Positions 25,296 to 34,785 of a stretch of DNA of 64,000 nt are shown here, one piece after another. The stretch is from Tranquillimonas rosea. Its GTDB lineage: Bacteria; Pseudomonadota; Alphaproteobacteria; Rhodobacterales; Rhodobacteraceae. How positions within the stretch are numbered: the first letter of the stretch is position 1; the number at the start of each line of letters is the position of its first letter. The notes below the pieces were generated by a model. The model saw only the letters and a list, made by a program, of their open reading frames with translations. It had not been told where the DNA came from and did no database searches. The stretch lies in assembly GCF_900111315.1 (NCBI RefSeq), contig NZ_FOGU01000001.1:558001-622000 (forward strand), given 5' to 3'. A program made the position numbers and the translations under genes.

Positions 25296-26408
25296 TCAGC
25301 CCTCCAGCGGAATGGTGCGGGTGCCGACGATCGACAGGCCGTAGGCGTCGAGCCCCACGACCTTGGGCGTCGGCGAATTGGACAGCAGGACCAGGTCGCT
25401 CAGTCCCAGCGAGGACAGGATCTGCGCCCCGAGGCCGTATTGCCGCAGCTTCTGTGGCGAGACGTGGTCGTCGCTGTCCATCTTCATGTGGACGTCGCGC
25501 AGCAGGACGAGCGCGCCGCGTCCCTCTTCGGCGATGACTTTCATCGCCTGCCCGAACTCGGTCGTGCGCCCCTTCTCGCCAAGGCCAACGATGTCGAGCA
25601 TCGGGTCGAGCGTGTGCATCCGTACCAGCACCGGGTCGTCGCCGGACAGGTCGCCCTTGATCAGCACGATATGCTCGGCGCCCTGGGTCACGTCGGAATA
25701 GATGCGCATCGTCCAGTCGCCGCCGAACTCGCTCGTGATCGTGCTCTCGCTCTTCACGGCGACGAGATTGTCGTGGCGGCGGCGATAGCCGATCAGGTCG
25801 CTGATCGTGCCGATCTTGATGCCGTGGTGCTGCGCGAACTTCACCAGGTCGGGCAGCCGGGCCATGCTGCCGTCGTCGTTCATCACCTCGCAGATCACGC
25901 CCGACGGGTTCAGCCCTGCCAGCCGCGCGAAATCCACGGCGGCCTCGGTGTGGCCCGCGCGGACCAGCACGCCCCCCTCGCGAGCGCGCAGCGGAAAGAT
26001 GTGGCCCGGCGTCGCGATGTCGGCGCCGGTTTTCTGGTGGTCGATGGCCACGGCGACGGTATGCGCCCGGTCGTGGGCCGAGATGCCCGTCGTCACGCCC
26101 TCGCGCGCCTCGATCGAGACGGTGAAGGCGGTCTCGTGCCGCGACGAGTTGTAGGAGGCCATCAGCGGCAGGCCGAGCGCGTCGATCCGCTCGCCCGTCA
26201 GGCTCAGGCAGATCAGCCCGCGCCCGTAGGTCGCCATGAAGTTGATGACCTCCGGCGTCGCCATCTGGGCCGGGATCACAAGGTCGCCCTCGTTCTCGCG
26301 GTCCTCGTGGTCCACGAGAATGAACATGCGACCGTTGCGGGCGTCTTCGATGATCTCTTCGACCGACGAGATCACATCGGCATAGTCTTCGGTCGCGTTG
26401 TCTTGCAT
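25296..26408 (-). CDS. ribB: 3,4-dihydroxy-2-butanone-4-phosphate synthase with degenerate GTP cyclohydrolase II domain
   Basis: The 370-residue protein has an intact RibB domain at about residues 10-215 (LVDHEDRENEGDLVIPA, HETAFTVSIEAREGVTTGIS, GHIFPLRAREGGVLVRAGHTEAAVD). The C-terminal half is colinear with GTP cyclohydrolase II but lacks the zinc-binding SLRCDCG cysteines: the region reads VRMHTLDPMLDIVGLGEKG. It should therefore make only the butanone phosphate, so a separate RibA is needed elsewhere. The start at 26408 is supported by the RibB N-terminus; the open frame further upstream is not homologous. It lies 67 bases downstream of an unknown gene. Confidence 0.93.
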   Translation of the reverse strand: MQDNATEDYADVISSVEEIIEDARNGRMFILVDHEDRENEGDLVIPAQMATPEVINFMATYGRGLICLSLTGERIDALGLPLMASYNSSRHETAFTVSIEAREGVTTGISAHDRAHTVAVAIDHQKTGADIATPGHIFPLRAREGGVLVRAGHTEAAVDFARLAGLNPSGVICEVMNDDGSMARLPDLVKFAQHHGIKIGTISDLIGYRRRHDNLVAVKSESTITSEFGGDWTMRIYSDVTQGAEHIVLIKGDLSGDDPVLVRMHTLDPMLDIVGLGEKGRTTEFGQAMKVIAEEGRGALVLLRDVHMKMDSDDHVSPQKLRQYGLGAQILSSLGLSDLVLLSNSPTPKVVGLDAYGLSIVGTRTIPLEG

Positions 26409-26475
26409 CAGGCCCGGCCCTTTCGTTTCGGGGCGGGATGTAGCGCACGCGCGCGGCGATGGAAAGCGGGTGCGC

Positions 26476-27036
26476 TCACTCCGGCGCGTCGTTGAAATAC
26501 CTCTCGGCGGGAACATACCCGGCCAGACCCGCCACCGCGCACCAGCCCCGCTCGACGCCGGTATCGCCGACAAGCACGACGGCGTCGGACGGGATCGCAC
26601 CGCTGGCCAGCGCCGCGCGCAGACGCGTCCGCGTCTCGGACCAGCTGTCCCACGGTCCCGGCCCGGCAAAGACCGGATCGCCCAAGGGCGATACGACGCT
26701 GTCGGGCCGGCGCGGCGGATTCGCCAGAAGCCGCCGTTCGGCCCCCTCGATCGCCCGCAGCTTTTCGGTCCGTCCGGGCGCCGGACGGTCGCGCAAGGCC
26801 AATCCCAGGGCATTGGTCGAGAACAGGAAAGCGACGATGTCGCGACCGGTCGTCGCCTGGACGGTGGCATAGGTGTCGTAGTCGAGCCCGAGCTCCCGCG
26901 CCCGCCGGACGCGGCGGCGCACGATCTCGATCGGCAGACGCGGCAGCAGCTGCCGGCGGGCGTGGCGCCAGGCGTATCTCTGCCAGCCCCGGCCTGTGCC
27001 GAAGGCCGGCCCGCCGTTGTGGCCGAGGACGCTCAT
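26476..27036 (-). CDS. Conserved protein of unknown function inside the riboflavin operon
   Basis: The 186-residue protein begins MSVLGHNGGPAFG and is Arg-rich (RRQLLPRLPIEIVRRRVRRARELGLDYDTYA). It has a central hydrophobic patch (DIVAFLFSTNALGLAL) and a C-terminal segment (AVVLVGDTGVERGWCAVAGLAGYVPAERYF). I cannot name a domain. Its ATG overlaps the ribE stop by four bases (ATGA), so it is translated from the rib mRNA. An accessory role in flavin metabolism is a guess from position only. Confidence 0.7.
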   Translation of the reverse strand: MSVLGHNGGPAFGTGRGWQRYAWRHARRQLLPRLPIEIVRRRVRRARELGLDYDTYATVQATTGRDIVAFLFSTNALGLALRDRPAPGRTEKLRAIEGAERRLLANPPRRPDSVVSPLGDPVFAGPGPWDSWSETRTRLRAALASGAIPSDAVVLVGDTGVERGWCAVAGLAGYVPAERYFNDAPE

Positions 27037-27635
27037 CCGTGGTCCTGCAGGCGGGCGACGTAGCGGGCCAGCGTGTCGATCTCGAGGTTCACCCAGTCGC
27101 CGACGGCAACCCCGCCCCAGGTCGTCACCTCTTTCGTGTGCGGGATGAAATTGATCCCGAAGGTGGCGCCGTCGACTTCGTTCACCGTCAGCGAGGTGCC
27201 GTTCAGCGCGACCGATCCCTTGGGCGCGATGAACCGCGCCAGGCCGTCCGGCGCCCGCAGCATGACCCGCGTGCTGTCGCCCTCGTCCTCGACCGACACG
27301 ACCTCGGCCACGCCGTCGACATGGCCCGAGACGATGTGCCCGCCCAGCTCGTCGCCGACCTTCAGGCTGCGTTCGAGGTTGATGCGATGCCCCTCGGGCC
27401 AGCCATTGCCGCCGACACTGGTCTTCGACACGGTCTCGGCCGAGATCTCCACGTCGAACCACGGCTCGGGCGTCTTGCCGAGCGCGATGACCGTCAGGCA
27501 GATGCCGTCGCAGGCGATCGAGGCCCCGATCTCGATCGTGTCCACGTCATGGCCGGTCGCGATCCGCGCCCTCAGGTCGCCGCGCCGCTCGACCTCGAGC
27601 ACGCGGCCGATATCGGTGATGATCCCCGTGAACAT
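27033..27635 (-). CDS. ribE: Riboflavin synthase alpha subunit
   Basis: The 200-residue protein has the two lumazine-binding beta-barrel repeats: MFTGIITDIG at the start with SIACDGICLTV, then GHIVSGHVDGVAEV with GSVALNGTSLTVNEV. It dismutates two lumazines into riboflavin and the pyrimidine precursor. The start is fixed by MFTGI. It heads the ribE-unknown-ribB-ribH-nusB operon and diverges from kpsS. I found no FMN riboswitch in the 177 bases between them. Confidence 0.95.
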   Translation of the reverse strand: MFTGIITDIGRVLEVERRGDLRARIATGHDVDTIEIGASIACDGICLTVIALGKTPEPWFDVEISAETVSKTSVGGNGWPEGHRINLERSLKVGDELGGHIVSGHVDGVAEVVSVEDEGDSTRVMLRAPDGLARFIAPKGSVALNGTSLTVNEVDGATFGINFIPHTKEVTTWGGVAVGDWVNLEIDTLARYVARLQDHG

Positions 27636-27812
27636 CCTCGGGCCTCCGTCACTTGCGTCCCCAAGCCACCTAGCCCCCCGCCGCGCCCGCCACAAGACAC
27701 ACCGTGCCGCTGTAGCGGCCCGCCCGTGCCATGCTGCGGTCAAGATCTTTGGCAACCTTTCCGTCCTAGGATAGCGACGCGCGGCACGGAACGCGGTCGA
27801 CGGAACGACGTG

Positions 27813-29111
27813 ATGAGTACCAAGAGTGACGATGACGGGGCCCGGCGGTTCCTGTTCCTGCAGGGACCGCACGGGCCCTTCTTCGACCGGCTGGCCGCGA
27901 TGCTCCGGGCGGCGGGCGCGCAGACCTGGCGCGTCGGCTTCAATCGCGGAGACGCAGCGTTCTGGTCCGACCGCACGGGTTACATCCCGTTCCTCGGCAC
28001 CGCGGCGGACTGGCCGGAGGTCGTCGAGGGGCTGCTGAGTCGGCACCGGATCACCGACATCGCGCTTTATGGCGACGCGCGGCAGATCCACCTCGACGCG
28101 ATACGCATCGGCCGGCGTCTGGGCTGCCGGATCCACGTTTTCGAAGAGGGCTACCTGCGGCCCTACTGGATCACCTACGAACGCGGTGGCGCCAACGGCC
28201 ACTCTCGCCTGATGCAGATGACGGTGCCCCAGATGCAGGAGGCGCTGGCGGATGCCGAACTTGACCTGCCGGATGCGCCGGCCCGCTGGGGCGACATGCG
28301 CCAGCACATCTTCTACGGCGCGCTGTACCATGCCTGGGTGATGCTGGCGAACCGCCGCTACGCCAACTTCCGCCCTCACCGCGACCTGCATGTCCGGCAG
28401 GAGTTCCGACTCTACCTCCGCCGGCTGGTGCTGATGCTGTGGCACTGGGCCGACCGCGTGCTTGCCACGCACCGGATCAAGACGGGCGGCTTTCCCTATC
28501 ACCTCGCGCTGCTGCAACTGGCGCACGACTCGAGCTTTCGGCGCCACTCGCGGTTCGCGTCGATGACCGAGTTCCTCGATCTCGTGATCGACGGTTTCGC
28601 CCGCGGCGCCCCGCGGCACCATCACCTCGTCTTCAAGGCGCATCCGCTCGAGGACGGGCGGGTGAACCTGCCCCGCGCGATCGCCGCCGCCGCCCGCCGG
28701 CACGGCGTCGGCGACCGGGTTCATCACGTGCGGGGCGGCAAGCTGGCGCATCTGCTGGACCATGCCCGCAGCGCCGTGACGGTGAACTCCACCGCCGCCC
28801 AGCAGGTGCTCTGGCGCGGCCTGCCGCTCAAGGTGTTCGGTGACGCCGTCTATGCCAAGCCCGAGTTCGTGTCGGGCCAGCCGCTGCCCGACTTCTTCGC
28901 CGAGCCGATGCGGCCCGACAGCCGCGCCTACCGCGACTTCCGTCACTTCCTGCTCAAGACCAGCCAGGTGTCCGGCGGCTTCTATTCCTCTCGCGGGCGG
29001 CGGCAATTGCTGCGGCAGGTGGTCGACATGATGCTGGCCGAGGACGATCCCTACGACGCGCTCGAACGCGGGACCGCAGCGCCACGGCAACACCTGCACG
29101 TCGTCCGATAG
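27813..29111 (+). CDS. kpsS: Capsule polysaccharide synthesis protein KpsS-like (Kdo transferase)
   Basis: The 432-residue protein matches KpsS, which starts the poly-Kdo linker on lyso-phosphatidylglycerol for group 2 capsules. Visible blocks are FLFLQGPHGPFFDRLAAML, YGDARQIHLDAI, HVFEEGYLRPYWIT, FKAHPLEDGRV and AVTVNSTAAQQVLWRGLPLKVFG. It sits at the inner membrane cytoplasmic face. I chose ATG 27813; a GTG lies directly before it. Upstream lies the divergent ribE and downstream the exporter gene. Confidence 0.9.
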   Translation: MSTKSDDDGARRFLFLQGPHGPFFDRLAAMLRAAGAQTWRVGFNRGDAAFWSDRTGYIPFLGTAADWPEVVEGLLSRHRITDIALYGDARQIHLDAIRIGRRLGCRIHVFEEGYLRPYWITYERGGANGHSRLMQMTVPQMQEALADAELDLPDAPARWGDMRQHIFYGALYHAWVMLANRRYANFRPHRDLHVRQEFRLYLRRLVLMLWHWADRVLATHRIKTGGFPYHLALLQLAHDSSFRRHSRFASMTEFLDLVIDGFARGAPRHHHLVFKAHPLEDGRVNLPRAIAAAARRHGVGDRVHHVRGGKLAHLLDHARSAVTVNSTAAQQVLWRGLPLKVFGDAVYAKPEFVSGQPLPDFFAEPMRPDSRAYRDFRHFLLKTSQVSGGFYSSRGRRQLLRQVVDMMLAEDDPYDALERGTAAPRQHLHVVR

Positions 29112-29205
29112 CGCCGCGCGCCCACTGGTCTGGCTAAAGCGTCGGGATTTCCGTACTTTAAACGGAAAAACGCGCAAGGCAGAACAAGGTCGAGGAGACC
29201 GGGCA

Positions 29206-30339
29206 GTGAATTTCAACGCATCGCGTCTCGCGCGCAGCGCCGTGTTCGCGGCGCTCGTCGCCGCCGTCGCAGGCTGTGGCCTGCCCCGATCGGGCCCCAA
29301 CAAGCGCGAGATCTTCGCCGGCTCGGTTCAACGTCAGGGCGATGCGTTCGTCGTCTCCGTGAACGAACGCGTGACCCGTGCGACCTCGGTGGTGCCCGCG
29401 CTCGGCTTCAGTTCCAGTTTTCTGAACGCGGGCGTCGTCGGGTCCGACACGATCCGGCCCGGCGACACGCTGGGCCTGACGATCTACGAGAATGTCGACG
29501 ACGGGCTGCTGGCGGCAGAGGGCGTCAACGCCACCGTGCTGGAAGAGGTCCAGGTCGACGGCGACGGCTTCATCTTCGTGCCCTATGCCGGCCGCATCCG
29601 CGCCGCGGGCAACGCCCCCGAGACGGTGCGGCGGCTGATCACCGAGAAACTCGACGCCCAGACGCCCGACCCGCAGGTGCAGGTTCGCCGCCTGGCGGGC
29701 GACGGCGCGACGGTATCGGTGGTGGGCGGCGTGGGCGCGCAGGGCGTCTACGCGATCGAGCGGCCGACCCGCACCCTGTCGGCCATGCTGGCGCGTGCCG
29801 GCGGTCTCGCGATCCCGTCCGAAGTGGCGCGGGTCACGGTCGTGCGCGGCGACCATGAGGACGAGGTCTGGTTCGAGGACATCTACCGCGGCCCGCGCGC
29901 GGACATCGCGATGCGGGGCGGCGACCGGATCCTCGTCGAGCAGGACACCCGCTCGTTCACCGCGCTCGGAGCCACGGGCACGCAGAACCGGGTCGATTTC
30001 GACACCCGATCGATCTCGGCGATCGAGGCGATCGCCCGCGTCGGCGGCCTGAACACCGCCCTGGCCGACCCCACGGGCGTCTTCGTCTTCCGCAACGAGC
30101 CCGAGGAGATCGCCGAGCAGGTGCTGGGCCGCACCGACCTGCAGGGCACGCAGCGGATGGTCTATGTGCTGGACCTGACCGAACCGACCGGCATGTTCGA
30201 GGCGCGCGATTTCGTCATCCGCGACGGCGACACGGTCTATGTCACGGAGGCGCCCTATACCCACTTCAACAAGGTGCTCGGCGCGCTCACCGGAACGCTC
30301 GGCTCCGCCAATTCGCTCGACTCGCTGGCCAACGACTAG
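29206..30339 (+). CDS. Polysaccharide export outer-membrane lipoprotein (KpsD/CtrA/BexD family)
   Basis: The 377-residue protein has a lipoprotein signal (VFAALVAAVAGC, Cys at about residue 25), a polysaccharide-export domain (DTIRPGDTLGLTIYENVDDG to FVPYAGRIRAAG) and SLBB-type repeats (VSVVGGVGAQGVYAIERPTRTLSAMLARAGG; RSISAIEAIARVGGLNTA). It should form the outer-membrane channel for capsule. Translation starts at a GTG with GAGGAGA upstream. It sits between kpsS and kpsC on the same strand. Confidence 0.9.
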   Translation: MNFNASRLARSAVFAALVAAVAGCGLPRSGPNKREIFAGSVQRQGDAFVVSVNERVTRATSVVPALGFSSSFLNAGVVGSDTIRPGDTLGLTIYENVDDGLLAAEGVNATVLEEVQVDGDGFIFVPYAGRIRAAGNAPETVRRLITEKLDAQTPDPQVQVRRLAGDGATVSVVGGVGAQGVYAIERPTRTLSAMLARAGGLAIPSEVARVTVVRGDHEDEVWFEDIYRGPRADIAMRGGDRILVEQDTRSFTALGATGTQNRVDFDTRSISAIEAIARVGGLNTALADPTGVFVFRNEPEEIAEQVLGRTDLQGTQRMVYVLDLTEPTGMFEARDFVIRDGDTVYVTEAPYTHFNKVLGALTGTLGSANSLDSLAND

Positions 30340-30342
30340 GCC

Positions 30343-32367
30343 ATGACAGCCGACGGGTCCGAGATTGCCGCGGCGACCCGTCTGCACGTCTTTTCCGGCG
30401 GGTTCCTGACGCAGCGGCGCGTGCGGCGCATCCTGCAACTCGCCGGCTGGACCCCGACCCTCGGCCGGCCCGGCCCCGACGACACCGTCGGCGTCTGGGG
30501 CCACAGCCCGGCCGCCCGGCGGGGGCGCGCGGTCGCCGAGCGCACCGGGGCCCGGATCCTGACGATCGAGGATACCTTCCTGCGCTCGGTCCATCCAGGT
30601 CGCGTGGCGAATGAACCGCCCCTTGGCCTGACGCTCGACACCCGCGGCGCTTTCTTCGACGCGCGCCAGCCCTCCGACCTCGAGCATCTGCTGGCCACGC
30701 ACCCGCTGGACGACACAGCGCTTCTGGACCGGGCGCGGGGCGGCATCGCGCGGATGCGGCAGCGTCACCTGTCGAAATACACCGGCTTCGACCCGGCGCT
30801 GCCCGTCCCCGCCCCCGGCTATGCGCTGGTTATCGACCAGACGCGGGGCGACGCCTCGGTCACGCTGGGCGGCGGCGGCCAAGCCATGTTCGACGAGATG
30901 CTGGCCGTGGCGCAGATCGAGAATCCCGGCGCGCGCATCCTGATCCGCACTCACCCCGAGACCCGCGCCGGCCGGCGGCCCGGCCACTACGGCCCCATGC
31001 ACGAGGACGCCCGCACCACGCTGCACGGCGACGCGGTCAGCCCCTGGGCCCTGCTCGAAGGCGCGGTCGCGGTCTATACCGTCAGTTCCCAGCTGGGATT
31101 CGAGGCGATCCTCGCCGGTCACCGCCCGCGCGTGTTCGGGCAGCCCTTCTACGGGGGATGGGGCCTGACACAGGACGAGGCGCCGCTTCCCCGGCGCACC
31201 CGGAGGCTGACGCGCGCCCAGCTCTTCGCGGCGACGATGCTGCTCTACCCGGTCTGGTACGATCCCTGTCTCAACCGGCTCTGCGCGTTCGAGACCGCGT
31301 TGAACCAGCTCGACGCCGCCACGCGCCCCTGGCGGGAGGACCGGTACGGCTATGTCGCCAGCGGCATGCGCCTGTGGAAACGGCCCGCGCTGCGCGGCAT
31401 GTTCGGCGGACACGGGCCCATGCGCTTCGCCGATCCGCCGGCAACCGCCAGCCGGCGAGCCGCGCGGGCGGGCCGGCCGCTGATGGTCTGGGCAAGCCGG
31501 GATGGAGACGACCATGCAGCGCGATCGGTCGTGCGTGTCGAGGACGGCTTCCTGCGCTCTCGGGGCCTCGGGGCGGACTTGGTGCCGCCCCTGTCGCTGG
31601 TCGCGGACCGGCAGGGCATCTACTACGACCCGACGCGCCGGTCCGACCTCGAGGACCTGATCGCCGAGAGCGTCACCCTGCCCGAAACAGAGCTGCGCCG
31701 CGCCGAGCGCCTGATCGCCCGACTCGTGACCGCCGATCTGTCGAAATACAATCTCGCCGGAACCGACCTGCCCTGTCTGCCGGCGGGCCGGCGCATCCTC
31801 GTGCCGGGCCAGGTGGAAGATGACGCGTCGATCCGGCTGGGCTGCGGCGAGATCCGCACCAATGCCGCCCTGCTCGCCCGCTGCCGCCGGGACGCGCCCG
31901 ATGCCGTGCTGCTCTACAAGCCGCACCCGGATGTCGAGGCGGGCCTGCGGTCCGGCGCCCTGCCGGCGGCAAAGGCGGACGCGGTGCTGCGGACGGTGTC
32001 GCCCACCGCCGCCATCGGCGCGGCGGACGAGGTCTGGACGATGACCTCTCTGCTCGGGTTCGAGGCGATGCTGCGCGGAAAGCCAGTCACCTGCCTCGGC
32101 ACGCCGTTCTATGCCGGCTGGGGCCTGACACGGGACCTCGGCGCCGTTCCGGCCCGCCGCACGGCGCGTCCGAGCCTCGCGCAGCTCGTCCATGCGACGC
32201 TGATCGGCTACCCGCGCTACCGAGACCCGCTGACGCGGCTGCCCTGCCCGGTCGAGGTCGTCGTGGACCGGCTGGCCGAGGGCACGGCGTTGCCCGGCGC
32301 ACCGGCGCTGCGGGTTCTGTCAAAGCTTCAGGGCCTGTTCGCCAGCCAGTCGCGGCTCTGGCGCTAG
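30343..32367 (+). CDS. kpsC: Capsule polysaccharide synthesis protein KpsC (dual Kdo transferase)
   Basis: The 674-residue protein is made of two similar halves. Each has a TIEDTFLRS or RVEDGFLRS block, a PPL(G/S)L segment, a LSKY motif, and an end block (VYTVSSQLGFEAILAGHRPRVFGQPFYGGWGLTQD; VWTMTSLLGFEAMLRGKPVTCLGTPFYAGWGLTRD). This duplication is diagnostic of KpsC, which alternates two Kdo linkages to extend the capsule linker. It starts three bases after the exporter gene. Its TAG overlaps the ribD stop on the other strand within CTAG. Confidence 0.94.
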   Translation: MTADGSEIAAATRLHVFSGGFLTQRRVRRILQLAGWTPTLGRPGPDDTVGVWGHSPAARRGRAVAERTGARILTIEDTFLRSVHPGRVANEPPLGLTLDTRGAFFDARQPSDLEHLLATHPLDDTALLDRARGGIARMRQRHLSKYTGFDPALPVPAPGYALVIDQTRGDASVTLGGGGQAMFDEMLAVAQIENPGARILIRTHPETRAGRRPGHYGPMHEDARTTLHGDAVSPWALLEGAVAVYTVSSQLGFEAILAGHRPRVFGQPFYGGWGLTQDEAPLPRRTRRLTRAQLFAATMLLYPVWYDPCLNRLCAFETALNQLDAATRPWREDRYGYVASGMRLWKRPALRGMFGGHGPMRFADPPATASRRAARAGRPLMVWASRDGDDHAARSVVRVEDGFLRSRGLGADLVPPLSLVADRQGIYYDPTRRSDLEDLIAESVTLPETELRRAERLIARLVTADLSKYNLAGTDLPCLPAGRRILVPGQVEDDASIRLGCGEIRTNAALLARCRRDAPDAVLLYKPHPDVEAGLRSGALPAAKADAVLRTVSPTAAIGAADEVWTMTSLLGFEAMLRGKPVTCLGTPFYAGWGLTRDLGAVPARRTARPSLAQLVHATLIGYPRYRDPLTRLPCPVEVVVDRLAEGTALPGAPALRVLSKLQGLFASQSRLWR

Positions 32368-33473
32368 GCCCTGTCCCAGACATGCATGACGTCGCCGCCC
32401 ACGGGCCGCGCCTCGCTCAGACGGAAGCGCGGGGCCTCGGCCAGTGTGTCGAGCCCGAGCGCCCCGAGCGCCGGCTGCCCCTCGGCCCCGAGTGCGAGCC
32501 CGGCGGTGAAACCGACCAGCCGGTCGACCAGCCCCGCCTGCAACAGCGAAGCGGCCAGCGCCCCGCCCCCTTCGCAGAACACCCGCGTCAGGCCCGCCTC
32601 GGCCAGCGCGCCCAGCAGTTCGGCCGGGGCCAGCTGCCCGCCCGGTCCCACGGGCACCGGAAACAGGCGGGCGCCGAGCGCCTCCCATGTCGCGGCACTG
32701 CCGCCGCGCAGGTCGCCGGCGCGGTTGCCGTGAACCAGCCACAGCGGTTGAGTCCCCGCCGTCCGGGCCAACCGTCCGTCCGTGTTGAGCGCCAGTTGCC
32801 GGGCCGCGACGACACGCACCGGCTGACGTACCGCGCCGAAGTCGCGCACGTCCAGCATCGGATCGTCGGCCCGCGCAGTGCCGCCGCCGATCAGGACGGC
32901 GTCATGGCACAGACGCAGCGCATGAACCTGCCGCCGGGCGGCCGGACCGGTGATCCAGCGGCTTTCGCCTGTGGCGGTCGCGATGCGGCCGTCGAAGGAG
33001 GTGGCGAGCTTCAGCGTCACAAAGGGGCGGCCCCGCGTCACGCGCAAAAGGAACCCGGCCTGATCCCGCTCGGCGGTGGCGGCGCACAGCCCCGTCTCGA
33101 CCTGCACGCCGGCCGCGCGCAGCCGGGAATGGCCGCCGCCCGAGACGCGCGGGTCGGGGTCCTCCAGCGCGGTGACCACGCGCACAACGCCCGCCTCGAC
33201 CATAGCATCGGCGCAGGGTGGCGTCTGGCCGTGATGGGCACAGGGTTCGAGCGTCACATAGGCCGTGGCTCCACGCGCCGCCGGGCCCGCCTGCGCCAGC
33301 GCGACCCGCTCGGCGTGGGGGCGTCCGCCGGTCTGTGTCGTGCCGCGCCCGACGATCCGGCCCTCGCGGACCAGCACGCACCCGACGGCCGGGTTGGGCC
33401 AGACATGCCCCAGCCCCCGACGCCCGAGCGACAGCGCGAGCGCCATGTAGCGGGCGTCGTCCCCGGCCGTCAC
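32364..33473 (-). CDS. ribD: Bifunctional pyrimidine deaminase/reductase RibD
   Basis: The 369-residue protein has an N-terminal deaminase domain with the zinc site HAERVAL and [11 protein letters not shown], and a C-terminal dihydrofolate-reductase-like domain ([60 protein letters not shown]). It carries out the second and third steps of riboflavin synthesis. The ATG overlaps the nrdR stop by four bases, so both are co-transcribed. It is separated from ribE by the capsule block. Confidence 0.95.
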   Translation of the reverse strand: MTAGDDARYMALALSLGRRGLGHVWPNPAVGCVLVREGRIVGRGTTQTGGRPHAERVALAQAGPAARGATAYVTLEPCAHHGQTPPCADAMVEAGVVRVVTALEDPDPRVSGGGHSRLRAAGVQVETGLCAATAERDQAGFLLRVTRGRPFVTLKLATSFDGRIATATGESRWITGPAARRQVHALRLCHDAVLIGGGTARADDPMLDVRDFGAVRQPVRVVAARQLALNTDGRLARTAGTQPLWLVHGNRAGDLRGGSAATWEALGARLFPVPVGPGGQLAPAELLGALAEAGLTRVFCEGGGALAASLLQAGLVDRLVGFTAGLALGAEGQPALGALGLDTLAEAPRFRLSEARPVGGDVMHVWDRA

Positions 33474-33940
33474 TCCGGCGGCTTGACCGCCAGAGGCCGC
33501 AGCTCGCTCACGAACTTGTCGAAATCGTCGGCCGAGTGGAAATTCTTGTAGACGCTGGCAAAGCGGACATAGGCCACGGTGTCGATCCGCGCGAGGCTTT
33601 CCATCACGATCTCGCCAATCACCTTCGAGGGAATATCGGTCTCGCCCATGCTTTCCAGACGCCGCACGATGCCGCTGATCATCTGATCCACGCGCTCGGG
33701 CTCGACCGGGCGTTTCTGCAAGGCGATCCGGATCGACCGTTCGAGCTTGTCGCGGTCGAAATCCTCGCGCCGGCCATTGGTCTTGATGACGACCAGATCG
33801 CGCAGTTGCACCCGCTCGTAGGTGGTGAACCTGCCACCACAGGCCGGACAGAACCGGCGCCGCCGGATCGAGACGTGATCCTCGGCGGGACGCGAGTCCT
33901 TCACCTGCGTTTCAATGTTTCCGCAAAACGGGCAGCGCAT
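33470..33940 (-). CDS. nrdR: Transcriptional repressor NrdR
   Basis: The 156-residue protein has a zinc ribbon (MRCPFCG followed by [13 protein letters not shown]) and an ATP-cone domain ([30 protein letters not shown] to [11 protein letters not shown]). It represses ribonucleotide reductase genes according to ATP/dATP level. The start is set by MRCPFCGN; the longer in-frame extension is not family-like. It is the first gene of the nrdR-ribD pair, as in many bacteria. Confidence 0.96.
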   Translation of the reverse strand: MRCPFCGNIETQVKDSRPAEDHVSIRRRRFCPACGGRFTTYERVQLRDLVVIKTNGRREDFDRDKLERSIRIALQKRPVEPERVDQMISGIVRRLESMGETDIPSKVIGEIVMESLARIDTVAYVRFASVYKNFHSADDFDKFVSELRPLAVKPPE

Positions 33941-34107
33941 CGCCGTCCCCCATTTGGTCGTCTTCACCGCGTGGCCACAGACACTATAGGCATTTGCCAA
34001 CCCCTTGGGTAGCCAAGATTTGCGACCGCTACATCGTGCGGCCAAACCGTTGGACCTTTGCCGCACTCCGGGCGTTTCCCGCCCGATACCAGCAAAGGAG
34101 ACGATCG

Positions 34108-34779
34108 ATGGCGAAGACCCTGTTCATCACCGGTGCCTCGACCGGCATCGGCGCCGCCACGGCGCGCACCGCTGCCGCCGCGGGGTGGAACGTGGCCCTG
34201 ATGGCGCGCAGCGCCGACAAGCTCGACGCGTTGGCGGCCGGGATCGGCGACCAGGCCCTCGCCGTCCCCGGCGACGTGACCGACCTCTCCTCGGTCGAGG
34301 ACGCGGTGACCGAAACGGTCAAGCGCTTTGGCGGCATCGACGCGGCCTTCGCCAACGCGGGCAAGGGGCTGGACCGGCCCGGCACGGTCGAGGGCGACCC
34401 GCAGGAGTGGCGCACGCTGGTCGACATCAACATCATGGGCGTGCTCTACGCCGCGCGGGCCACGCTACCGGAACTGAAGAAGACCAAGGGCACCCTCGTG
34501 CTGACCGGGTCGGCCGCGGGCAAGCGGCATATCAGCGGCTCGATCTACGGCGCGACGAAATGGTTCGTCCACGGCTATGCCGGCAACATGGCCGAAGAGA
34601 TGCGCGAATGGGGCGGCCGCTGCAGCGTCATCGCGCCCGGCATGGTCGACACGCCGTTCTTCGACGATGGCGCGCCGGACAAGCTGCAGCCGCAGGACGT
34701 CGCCGATGCGGTGATGCACGCCATCGCAGCACCGGAACGGGCGGCAATCCGCGAAATCCACCTGATGCCGCAGAGCTGA
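34108..34779 (+). CDS. Short-chain dehydrogenase/reductase
   Basis: The 223-residue classical SDR has the NADP-binding TGASTGIG, the NAG motif (ANAGKG), catalytic Ser in LTGSAAGKR and YGATK (Tyr and Lys). It ends with a lineage-typical C-terminus lacking an extra domain. AAAGGAG precedes the ATG. The substrate is unknown. It stands alone between divergent nrdR and convergent yjbQ. Confidence 0.88.
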   Translation: MAKTLFITGASTGIGAATARTAAAAGWNVALMARSADKLDALAAGIGDQALAVPGDVTDLSSVEDAVTETVKRFGGIDAAFANAGKGLDRPGTVEGDPQEWRTLVDINIMGVLYAARATLPELKKTKGTLVLTGSAAGKRHISGSIYGATKWFVHGYAGNMAEEMREWGGRCSVIAPGMVDTPFFDDGAPDKLQPQDVADAVMHAIAAPERAAIREIHLMPQS

Positions 34780-34785
34780 GCAGCG

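Noticed and set aside
27636-27812. Possible FMN riboswitch upstream of ribE
   Set aside because: None of the conserved FMN aptamer segments could be found in this gap or before ribD and ribB.
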